Shown: positions 1 through 6,946 of the stretch, piece by piece
Numbering within the stretch: the stretch's first letter is position 1
Layout: each line of letters begins with the position of its first letter
Assembly (NCBI GenBank): GCA_902799075.1
Contig: CADBYZ010000008.1
Location: forward strand, 1 to 36,684
Direction: 5' to 3'
DNA from: Oscillospiraceae bacterium
GTDB taxonomy: Bacteria > Bacillota > Clostridia > Oscillospirales > Oscillospiraceae
DNA length: 36,684 nucleotides
Notes under the pieces: generated by a model
What the model saw: the letters and a program-made list of their open reading frames with translations, nothing else
What the model was told of the DNA's origin: nothing
Databases searched by the model: none
Program-made: the position numbers and the translations under genes

Positions 1-44
1 AAGGCCGCGCAGTAGGTGGCGTAGTAGTGAAAATCCATCTGCAT
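1..44 (-). CDS. DUF6765 family protein (first 14 codons only)
   Basis: The minus strand opens a reading frame at an ATG at 44..42 that runs off the left edge of the window. The visible N-terminus reads MQMDFHYYATYCAA. This resembles the start of DUF6765 proteins, which begin with an M-x-(I/M)DFHYY signature; their function is unknown to me. A GGAGGG ribosome binding site lies 8 bases upstream of the ATG, inside the last codons of the preceding gene, and only 4 bases separate the two genes, so they are probably co-transcribed. A second in-frame ATG two codons later is an alternative start. The family call rests on 14 residues and is moderate at best. Confidence 0.55.
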   Translation of the reverse strand, partial: MQMDFHYYATYCAA

Positions 45-48
45 ACTT

Positions 49-546
49 TCAGCCCTCCACCAGCTTTGCAAGCTTCCGCACCCGCAGCGCCGTATACACC
101 AGCTCCGCCAGCATGGCGGCCGAGCAGCACTCCACAAACATACTCACCGCGTAATCCATCACGGACTGGTTTTCCATGCGCCCGCTGGTACGGCTGAAAA
201 CGGCGACCAGCAGCGACAGCACGCTCCAGGCCAGCAGCAGGCAGGCCACGACGATATAGGTCGGGCGCTGCCGTTTCCCGCTGCCCGCCGCCCTGGCCTT
301 GAGGCCCACAAACAGGCGCAGTGAAAGACTGAACAACATAAAGAAGGCGAGCAGGACATAGGCGATAGTGGTTGCAGCTTGCTGATACTCCTCCGAAACC
401 GTGGTGACATCCAGCTTGAATACACCCACATAGATGTAGAGAAGCGTTTTCAGGATGCTCCATACCCCGAAGCTGATCACGCCCGACCCGAGACTCATCA
501 GCGTGATCCTTCGCCTGCGCAGCTCGATTACCAGCTCGTTTTCCAT
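49..546 (-). CDS. Small four-helix membrane protein, function unknown
   Basis: A 165-residue protein with a short charged N-terminus (MENELVIELRRRR) and about four hydrophobic segments, near residues 17-42, 58-80, 95-118 and 130-150. It ends in a basic tail. I recognise no catalytic motif and no named family. The ATG at 546 is preceded by an AAGGG ribosome binding site at 6 bases. A TATAAT box on the minus strand (576..581) lacks a convincing -35 partner. The gene is divergent from the VTC operon and sits 4 bases upstream of the DUF6765 gene, so it is probably the first gene of a short minus-strand operon leaving the window. Confidence 0.7.
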   Translation of the reverse strand: MENELVIELRRRRITLMSLGSGVISFGVWSILKTLLYIYVGVFKLDVTTVSEEYQQAATTIAYVLLAFFMLFSLSLRLFVGLKARAAGSGKRQRPTYIVVACLLLAWSVLSLLVAVFSRTSGRMENQSVMDYAVSMFVECCSAAMLAELVYTALRVRKLAKLVEG

Positions 547-610
547 ACCGATCCCTTTCAGACAAGATTTTCCTCATTATAACACATCCGTCAATAAAGA
601 AAAAGACCGA

Positions 611-639
611 TTGCTGAAAATTCAGTGCTATGCTATAAT
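611..639 (+). promoter_or_regulatory. Sigma-A promoter of the VTC operon
   Basis: TTGCTG (611-616), a 17-base spacer and TATAAT (634-639), with a TGC extended -10 directly before the TATAAT box. Transcription should start near 646 and read the VTC, DUF4956 and beta-helix genes. Confidence 0.75.
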
Positions 640-700
640 ACCATTTATCGTTTTCACTTTCTTCACAGCTTGCTAAAGCTTCTTTTCAGCATAACGCTTT

Positions 701-1417
701 ATGCTTTCAGACAACAGGAACAGAAAGAAGGGATGCAGCCTGGACATCCATTACCGCCATGAGTGGAAGCACGAGATCAGCTATGCGGATCTGCTTGCCA
801 TCCGCCAGCGCCTGCGCGCCGTGGCCGAGAGCGATCCCCACGCGGCGAACGGATGCTATCTGATCCGGAGCCTCTATTTTGATAACGCGGAGGACAAGGC
901 CCTGCGTGAGAAGATCGACGGCGTGAACCTGCGGGAGAAATTCCGTATCCGTTTCTATAACGGCGACACCTCCGTCATCCACCTGGAGAAGAAATCCAAA
1001 CGCGCGGGGCTCGGCACCAAGTACAGCGCCGATCTCACAAGGGACGAGGCGCAGAAAATCGTGGACGGGGACCTCGACTGGATGATGGGCAGCGGCAGAG
1101 ACCTGGTGCAGGAGCTCTACTGCAAGATGCGCTATCAGGGGTTAAGGCCGAAGACCATCGTCGACTACACCCGCGAGCCCTTCATTTACCGCCCGGGCAA
1201 CGTGCGCGTCACCTTCGACTACGACATCCGCACGGGCCTTCAGTGCACGGACTTTTTAAATCCCGACTGCGTCACCGTCCCCGCCGGGGACGCGCCCATC
1301 CTCCTCGAGGTAAAGTGGGACGCCTTCCTCCCCGATATCATCCGCGACGCCGTCCAGACCCCGGGCCGCCGCGTCGAGGCGTTTTCCAAGTACGCGCAGT
1401 GCAGAATCTACGGATAA
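701..1417 (+). CDS. VTC-domain polyphosphate polymerase
   Basis: A 238-residue protein matching the VTC domain, which in the yeast Vtc4 complex makes polyphosphate from ATP inside a basic tunnel. Visible family features are the N-terminal YRHEWKHEI strand, the RSLYFDN segment, the KFRIRFYN / HLEKKSK strands rich in Lys and Arg, the DYTREPF segment and the acidic/basic LLEVKWD strand near the C-terminus. No membrane segment is present, so the membrane partner is likely the next gene's product. The start is doubtful: the ATG at 701 has no ribosome binding site, whereas an in-frame CTG at 740 follows AAGAAGGG at 7 bases and would give the short N-terminus usual for the family. VTC next to DUF4956 is a recurrent pair in Firmicutes. 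Confidence 0.88.
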   Translation: MLSDNRNRKKGCSLDIHYRHEWKHEISYADLLAIRQRLRAVAESDPHAANGCYLIRSLYFDNAEDKALREKIDGVNLREKFRIRFYNGDTSVIHLEKKSKRAGLGTKYSADLTRDEAQKIVDGDLDWMMGSGRDLVQELYCKMRYQGLRPKTIVDYTREPFIYRPGNVRVTFDYDIRTGLQCTDFLNPDCVTVPAGDAPILLEVKWDAFLPDIIRDAVQTPGRRVEAFSKYAQCRIYG

Positions 1418-1418
1418 A

Positions 1419-1449
1419 ATTCAAATGCGAACCGTGTTCGCATTTGAAT
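1419..1449. repeat. Perfect 14-bp intercistronic hairpin
   Basis: The arms at 1419-1432 and 1436-1449 are perfect reverse complements with a 3-base loop (CGT). The hairpin begins two bases after the VTC stop codon and is followed by A7 and the GGAG ribosome binding site of the next gene. There is no U-tract, so it is unlikely to be a full terminator. It may stabilise or partly attenuate the operon transcript. Confidence 0.8.
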
Positions 1450-1468
1450 AAAAAAAGGAGCAGAAACC

Positions 1469-2140
1469 ATGACCTTCAACGACATTTTCAAATCGAGCTT
1501 TCTGACAAACGTGAACGCGGTGAGCGTTCTGGACATGGCCCTGGCGCTGGTGCTGGCCTTCGGCGTGGGCGTGTTCATCTTCTTCATCTATAAGAAGACC
1601 TACGCGGGCGTCATGTACTCCTCAGGCTTCGGCGTGACGCTTGTGGCCCTGACCATGATCACGACCCTTGTGATCCTCGCCGTCACGTCGAACATCGTGC
1701 TGTCCCTCGGCATGGTGGGCGCGCTCTCCATCGTGCGTTTCCGCACTGCCATCAAGGAGCCGCTTGACATCGCCTTTCTCTTCTGGGCCATCGCGGCGGG
1801 CATCGTGCTGGCGGCGGGCCTCATCCCGCTGGCTGTGTTCGGCAGCGTCTTCATCGGCCTTATCCTCCTGGTCTTTGCCAACCGCAAGGACATGACCCAC
1901 CCCTTCATCGTGGTCATCGACTGCGACGGACACGACAGCGAGACGAAAGCCCTCGAGCTTCTGCGCGAGAACACCGTGCGCTGCTCTGTCAAGAGCAAGA
2001 CCGCCCGCAAGGGCGCGGTGGAGCTCAACGCCGAGGTGCGGCTCAAGGATGGCAACACCGACTTTGTCAATGAGCTTGCCGCCCTCCGGGGCGTCAACAG
2101 CGCGGTGCTCGTCAGCTACAACGGCGACTACATGGGCTGA
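1469..2140 (+). CDS. DUF4956 integral membrane protein
   Basis: A 223-residue membrane protein with hydrophobic segments near residues 19-43, 50-75, 77-90 and 103-135, then a soluble C-terminal domain of about 85 residues with a ferredoxin-like alternation of strands and helices. The cytoplasmic-facing motif GALSIVRFRTAIKEP is the hallmark of DUF4956. The family is typically found beside VTC polyphosphate polymerases and CotH or beta-helix proteins. A channel or anchoring role for polyphosphate is plausible but unproven. The ATG has AAGGAG at 8 bases. The next gene begins 11 bases after the stop, so the three genes form one operon. Confidence 0.88.
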   Translation: MTFNDIFKSSFLTNVNAVSVLDMALALVLAFGVGVFIFFIYKKTYAGVMYSSGFGVTLVALTMITTLVILAVTSNIVLSLGMVGALSIVRFRTAIKEPLDIAFLFWAIAAGIVLAAGLIPLAVFGSVFIGLILLVFANRKDMTHPFIVVIDCDGHDSETKALELLRENTVRCSVKSKTARKGAVELNAEVRLKDGNTDFVNELAALRGVNSAVLVSYNGDYMG

Positions 2141-2151
2141 GGAGGGGCGCG

Positions 2152-4263
2152 ATGTCAACGCACAAGCAGATCGACCGCATCTGCGTTGCCGTCCTTGTCT
2201 GTACCCTCCTTGTCACCGTCCTGTTCATGAACGGGCAAAAGCTCGGCCTGACGCCCATCTTTGACGGGGACGCGGAGAGCAGCAGCGATTCAGCCTTCTT
2301 CACCCGCAACGACCGCGACAGCGACTGGGACAGCGCCAGCGCCACCCGCATCACCCTCGCGGGCGACCGGGCCAACATCTCCGGCGGCGGAGCCTATGTC
2401 CTGGGCGGCGATGTGGTCATCGCCCAGGCCGGGCGCTACGCCCTCTCCGGCACGCTCGCGGACGGCAGCGTCATCGTCAGCGCCGACAGCGGCGCCAAGA
2501 TCTGGCTTTTGCTGGACGGGGCGGACATCAGCTGTTCAGACGACGCGTGCCTTCGCGTCGAGCAGGCGGACAAGGTCTTCCTGACCCTCGCCCCGGGCAC
2601 GGTGAACAGCATGACGAGCGGCGCGGAATATTCCGAGACCGCCATAAATGACAATACCGGCGGCGCGATCTTCAGCCACGACGATCTCACCGTCAACGGC
2701 AGCGGCAGCCTCACCGTCACGGCGGCCTATAAGCACGGCTTCGACGTAAACGACGAGCTTGTCATCACCGGCGGCAAAATCACCGTCGACGCGCCCCAGG
2801 ACGCCATCCACGCAAATGACGGCTTCTGCCTCGAGCAGGCGGCGCTTATCCTGCACGCGGGAGACGAGGGCATCAATGTGCAGGGCCCGGAGTCGCATCT
2901 GTACATCGCCTCCGGCAGCATCGACATCGAAAGCGGCGGCGCGGCCCTCAAGTGCGCTTCCGACATGCGCATCGAGGGCGGCAGCGTCACGCTGAGCTCC
3001 GAGGCCGACGGCCTGCACAGCGGCGGCAGCATCGCCGTGACGGACGGCTCTCTCAACATCCGCGCGGGCGACGACGGTATCCACGCCGACAGCGCCGTGG
3101 CAATCAGCGGCGGCAGCATCCTCATCAGCGAGTGCTACGAGGGCATCGAGGCCCTGACCATCGACGTCTCCGGCGGCGAGATCGAGCTCTATCCCAGCGA
3201 CGACGGCCTGAACGCAAACGGCGGCTTCAGCTTCGCACCCGGCATGTTCAGCCGCCGGGCGGAGAATCTGGCCCAGACGCAGGCAAGCGACACCTGGATC
3301 CATGTTAGCGGCGGCAGCATCACTGTGGTCAACGTAAATGCCCGGGACGCCGACGGCCTTGACGCCAACGGAGACATCGTCATCTCGGGCGGCACCATCC
3401 GCGTCAGCCTCAACGCCTCCGGCAGCAACGACGCCATAGACTACGGCAGCGAAAGCGGCGGCAGCTGCGTCGTCACGGGCGGCGAGCTCGTGGCCTGCGG
3501 AAGCTCCGTCATGGCGGAGGGCTTCAGCGACAGCTCCACCCAGTGCGCGGTTCTGTATAACCTGGGCTACAGCGCCGAGGCGGGCAGCACCGTGACCGTG
3601 AAGGACGCGGCGGGCAGAGAGCTTCTCAGCTACACGGCGCCCTGCGCCTTCTCCTCCGTCTCTCTCAGCTCCCCGGACATGAAGCTCGGCGAGACCTATA
3701 CGATCACGGTGGGCGACAGGGAGCAGGAGATCACCCTGGATTCTGTCAGTATCATCGTGGGCAGCACAAGCGGCGGTATGGGCGGCATGGGCGGCATGGG
3801 CGGCAGAGGCCAGCGCCAGAATGACAATGCCGACGGCGGCGAACGTCCCGGCGGTATGGGCGGCCGCGGCGGCTGGGGCGCGCAGCCCGGCGGCACGGAT
3901 GGAAACGGGAACGCGATGCCGACCCCGCCGGAATTTGACGGCGAAATGCCGGATCCCGGCAATATGCCCGCGCCGCCGGACATGGGCGCCATGCCGCCGG
4001 ACATGAACGGCACGCGGCCCGGCATGGACGGCGAGACGCCGGACCCCTCCCAGCTGCCCCAGGGCATGGGCGGCGGCAACATGCGGCGCGACGAAATGCC
4101 GGACGCGATGCAAAACGCCGCCGAGGAAGCGGCTGAGCTTGCCATCGAGGAGCCGGTCCCGACCGGGCTCCAGCCCGTAAGCCCCTCCGCCTGGGTGATG
4201 CTTGCAGCCTGCGCTGCCGCCCTGGTCCTTGGTATCCTGATCGCGGTAAAGTACAGACAATAG
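2152..4263 (+). CDS. Surface beta-helix protein, Cthe_2159-like carbohydrate-binding domain
   Basis: A 703-residue protein. An N-terminal hydrophobic segment (about residues 9-26) is followed by a long run of short strand repeats of the type GGxIxVxAxDDGIxA (about 70-470). These repeats are typical of right-handed parallel beta-helices and of the Cthe_2159 polysaccharide-binding family, in which Asp-rich turns bind calcium. Residues 540-660 are a low-complexity Gly/Met/Pro/Asp region with GGM and PPDM repeats, and a single C-terminal transmembrane helix (about 677-697) precedes a short basic tail. The protein should be cell-surface anchored. It is the last gene of the VTC-DUF4956 operon (GAGGAGGGG ribosome binding site, 11-base gap). 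Its link to polyphosphate chemistry is inferred from position only. Confidence 0.8.
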   Translation: MSTHKQIDRICVAVLVCTLLVTVLFMNGQKLGLTPIFDGDAESSSDSAFFTRNDRDSDWDSASATRITLAGDRANISGGGAYVLGGDVVIAQAGRYALSGTLADGSVIVSADSGAKIWLLLDGADISCSDDACLRVEQADKVFLTLAPGTVNSMTSGAEYSETAINDNTGGAIFSHDDLTVNGSGSLTVTAAYKHGFDVNDELVITGGKITVDAPQDAIHANDGFCLEQAALILHAGDEGINVQGPESHLYIASGSIDIESGGAALKCASDMRIEGGSVTLSSEADGLHSGGSIAVTDGSLNIRAGDDGIHADSAVAISGGSILISECYEGIEALTIDVSGGEIELYPSDDGLNANGGFSFAPGMFSRRAENLAQTQASDTWIHVSGGSITVVNVNARDADGLDANGDIVISGGTIRVSLNASGSNDAIDYGSESGGSCVVTGGELVACGSSVMAEGFSDSSTQCAVLYNLGYSAEAGSTVTVKDAAGRELLSYTAPCAFSSVSLSSPDMKLGETYTITVGDREQEITLDSVSIIVGSTSGGMGGMGGMGGRGQRQNDNADGGERPGGMGGRGGWGAQPGGTDGNGNAMPTPPEFDGEMPDPGNMPAPPDMGAMPPDMNGTRPGMDGETPDPSQLPQGMGGGNMRRDEMPDAMQNAAEEAAELAIEEPVPTGLQPVSPSAWVMLAACAAALVLGILIAVKYRQ

Positions 4264-4273
4264 AAAACAAAAA

Positions 4274-4316
4274 AAGACCGTAGAGGCTGATCCGGTGGAT
4301 CGACCCCTGCGGTCTT
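4274..4316. terminator. Bidirectional terminator between convergent genes
   Basis: AAGACCG (4274-4280) pairs with CGGTCTT (4310-4316), and the stem continues inward with one mismatch. A-rich sequence on the left and TTACTTTTAT on the right allow function for both the beta-helix gene and the converging Lgt-like gene. Confidence 0.7.
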
Positions 4317-4328
4317 ACTTTTATATGT

Positions 4329-5363
4329 TTATTCCACGCTCTCCGCGGCTTCGCTGTCTTCCTCATCCTCTTCTTTCTCAATGCGCCCGCAGGCGGTCAC
4401 GTAGAGGCGGTAGACGACGGCGATGAGGATGATGCAGCACAGGGCCATCGCGCCGTAGCAGCGGAGATACCAGTCGCCGTGGCGCTGTACCAGGTACTCC
4501 GTAAAGCCGCCGCAGCCGAGTGCCACGAGCCACAAGGCCCACAGCAGCCAGTGCCAGATGCGCGTCCCGTTTGCCTGGATGGACAGGCGGCTGTAGTGGA
4601 TGAGCAGCAGCAGGATGCACACGGCGGTGACGATCTGCACGATGCTCACAAAGCCGTTTTGCGGCAGAAAGCTCGAGTCATAGCGGGTGGAGTCCAGGAT
4701 CATTTCCGAGGCCGCGTAGAGCAGCAGGAACATGTTGACGGTGTTGCCCTCCCTGCGCCCGGCCTTCATGGGAAAGTTGCGGTACTTCATGAAGAACTTC
4801 AGCAGCAGCAGGCAGAACAGCAGCATAAACAGAAAGTGTATAAAGAAGGTGGCGAAGCGATACTCGGTCGCACCGGCGGAGTTGGTGATGCCCGCGGCGA
4901 TGGGCAGGTGCTGCAGCACCCCGATGGTCACGGGGATCTTGCTGCGGCAGGCGGTGGAGAACAGGGCGCTCAGGCGCACGAAGGCGATGACGAGCGCCAT
5001 GCCGGGGGCGGCGGCGTCCAGGAGCTTTGCGGTGTCGCCGTCGTCGAGCTTCGCGGCGATCCAGGCGGCGAGCCACACGCCGGGGATGGCGGCGGGCAGG
5101 ACATAGCTGCCGGCGGAGTAATCCGTCATGGCCTTGAGAAAGCCGTCATACTGCTCCTGATGGCAGTACCAGTGTAGCATCCTGCAAAGCGGCACCGAGA
5201 ACAGCAGCGCCAGCGGGAAGAACAGCATCATGGACATGATGCGGCCCTTGTTGGTCACCTGCAGCGAAAGGCTCATGAACAGCGCCGCGAGCAATCCCAC
5301 GGTGATGATGATCGCGCTCCAGTAGAGAACGGTGTTGTCGAAGTATACGGCTATGGGATTCAT
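4329..5363 (-). CDS. Lgt-like (prolipoprotein diacylglyceryl transferase family) membrane protein, probably degenerate
   Basis: A 344-residue polytopic protein with about seven to eight hydrophobic helices, closest in layout to Lgt, the enzyme that adds diacylglycerol to lipoprotein cysteines. The late Lgt-type segment ASEMILDSTRYD keeps an acidic residue and an arginine. However, the region aligned with the catalytic H-G-G motif reads VLPAAIPG with no histidine, and the RxGNFxNGE region reads RLSALFSTACRS without the Asn and Glu. I infer a divergent, possibly non-catalytic paralogue. The C-terminus is strongly acidic. Its ATG overlaps the stop of the upstream glycosidase gene (ATGA, 5360-5363) with GAGGAGG upstream, so translation is coupled. 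Confidence 0.7.
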   Translation of the reverse strand: MNPIAVYFDNTVLYWSAIIITVGLLAALFMSLSLQVTNKGRIMSMMLFFPLALLFSVPLCRMLHWYCHQEQYDGFLKAMTDYSAGSYVLPAAIPGVWLAAWIAAKLDDGDTAKLLDAAAPGMALVIAFVRLSALFSTACRSKIPVTIGVLQHLPIAAGITNSAGATEYRFATFFIHFLFMLLFCLLLLKFFMKYRNFPMKAGRREGNTVNMFLLLYAASEMILDSTRYDSSFLPQNGFVSIVQIVTAVCILLLLIHYSRLSIQANGTRIWHWLLWALWLVALGCGGFTEYLVQRHGDWYLRCYGAMALCCIILIAVVYRLYVTACGRIEKEEDEEDSEAAESVE

Positions 5364-6934
5364 CGACGCACCTCCTCGGGAATGGCGGTTGCAAAGTAGA
5401 TGATGTCGCTCACGGCGCGCTCCACGCCGAAGTCGACGTGGTTGATGGGCGCGCCCATCATGATGATCTCGGCCGTCTGGCCGCCGTCGAGGGTGTAGGC
5501 TTTCCAGACGTTCTTGGAGTAGATGATGCGGGCAAGCTCGTTGATGGTGGCGCGGGGACGGGCGTCGGGCGTATGGTTGATGGTCATGAGCAGGTAGTGC
5601 AGCTCATCCGTCATGGAGATGCAGGAGCGGGAGTACTCGGTGTTGACCTCGCCGATGGGGTAGCCGGAGCAGTACTGCAGCTCCCCGTTATCGACCAGCA
5701 CCGGCCCGAAGGCCACGGCAAAGACCACGTCGTTTGCCTCAATGAAGGCCTCGGCCTCGCCCTCGCCCATGAGCTCACCGGCCCGGGTAAAGAGCATGTC
5801 GCCGGAGGCGGTGAAGAAGCAGGAGTCCACCTGGGCGGGGTTGTTGCGGTAGAGCTTGCGCTGGTAGGCCGTGATGCCCAGGTCACGGAAGGCGTAGAAG
5901 TCGCCGTTCATGGCGACCACCGCGTTGGAGGCGTTTGCCATGTCGGAGGCGTAGAGCTGGACGCTGGAGCTGTAGCTGTCTTCGGCAAGCTTGCGCCTGA
6001 GCTGCGAGCCGTGGGCAACCTTCACCTCGGCGAAGGTGCAGCATCGCTGCTCGATGTATTCCTGCCAGGTGATGACGAGAATGGTGTCATCGTAGTAGTA
6101 GCGGATGGGCTCGTCCGGCACAAAGTCCGCGGTGGGGTCAAAGATCATCTTCTGCCCGTCGATGAGGATCGCGGCGCGGTTGATAAGCTCCGTGATGTCG
6201 GCGGGATCGTAGGTGGTGCCGAAGCCGTCGGGGTCGGGCGCGGGAGCCACGGTGGCGCTCTCCTGCAGGGTGTAGACCTTCTTGATGTAGGTCAGATCGC
6301 CCAGCGCGTCGGCGGCCGCGTTGTTGACATACTCGTCAAGCTTGCCGGAAAGGCGCAGCTTCGCGTCGGCGGCGGAGAAGGAATTGAGCGTGCCGGAGGC
6401 CGGGTGCAGGTACTGGAGCGTCCACACCAGCACCACGAGCGCAGCCGCGAGGAACACCAGCGTCATCAGCGCCCGCAATATCCAGGGGATACGCTTTTTG
6501 GTATACACGCGCGGCGGCTTCGGGGCCTTCTTCGGTTTTTCTTCGGCGGGCTCTGTTTTGGCTTTCCTGCCGAAGCGGCGTTTTTTCTTCAGTGCCGCCT
6601 CTTCCGCGCTCTCGCCGGGCTCTTCGGTCTCGGCGGCGGTCTCCGGCTCGGGCCTCGCTTTACGGAAGCGGGACTTCTGCGCCGCCTTGCGCTCCTTCTC
6701 CTCCTCGCGGGAGTAGATGGGCGGCAGCTCGTAGCGCACGGTGTCGTCGCTGCCGGGGGCGGCGAAGGGGGAATCCTCGGCGTGGGAGGAATAGACCTCC
6801 ACGGCGGGCTCCGCCTCCGGGGCCGGATTCACCGGCTCCGCCGCCTGTATGGGCGTCTCATCCGCCGTGCCCCCGTCCCGAAACTCGGCGAGGATGGCGT
6901 CAAGATCGTTGAAATCGTAATTGTCCTTACTCAT
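5360..6934 (-). CDS. Membrane-anchored phosphodiester glycosidase (NAGPA domain)
   Basis: A 524-residue protein. A long charged, Glu/Lys/Pro-rich cytoplasmic N-terminus (1-148) precedes one transmembrane helix (about 150-173) and an extracellular domain. The C-terminal 200 residues match the phosphodiester glycosidase / NAGPA family, with AMNGDFYAF, FGPVLVDNGE and YTLDGGQTAEI segments. NAGPA enzymes remove N-acetylglucosamine from phosphodiesters; bacterial members are thought to act on glycosylated phosphate polymers at the envelope. The ATG follows GGAGACT, only 12 bases after the serine hydrolase gene, and the stop overlaps the Lgt-like start. The operon order suggests a shared envelope substrate, but the substrate itself cannot be read from the sequence. 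Confidence 0.82.
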   Translation of the reverse strand: MSKDNYDFNDLDAILAEFRDGGTADETPIQAAEPVNPAPEAEPAVEVYSSHAEDSPFAAPGSDDTVRYELPPIYSREEEKERKAAQKSRFRKARPEPETAAETEEPGESAEEAALKKKRRFGRKAKTEPAEEKPKKAPKPPRVYTKKRIPWILRALMTLVFLAAALVVLVWTLQYLHPASGTLNSFSAADAKLRLSGKLDEYVNNAAADALGDLTYIKKVYTLQESATVAPAPDPDGFGTTYDPADITELINRAAILIDGQKMIFDPTADFVPDEPIRYYYDDTILVITWQEYIEQRCCTFAEVKVAHGSQLRRKLAEDSYSSSVQLYASDMANASNAVVAMNGDFYAFRDLGITAYQRKLYRNNPAQVDSCFFTASGDMLFTRAGELMGEGEAEAFIEANDVVFAVAFGPVLVDNGELQYCSGYPIGEVNTEYSRSCISMTDELHYLLMTINHTPDARPRATINELARIIYSKNVWKAYTLDGGQTAEIIMMGAPINHVDFGVERAVSDIIYFATAIPEEVRR

Positions 6935-6946
6935 GCTCAGTCTCCA

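Noticed and set aside
3776-3860. Gly-Met repeats as a possible CRISPR-like or satellite array
   Set aside because: The short GGCATGGGC units are in frame and encode a GGM low-complexity tail of the beta-helix protein.
2536-4260. 574-codon minus-strand open frame
   Set aside because: Antisense to the repetitive beta-helix gene; His/Ala/Val-rich repeat composition is the complement of the GGxI/DDG repeats.
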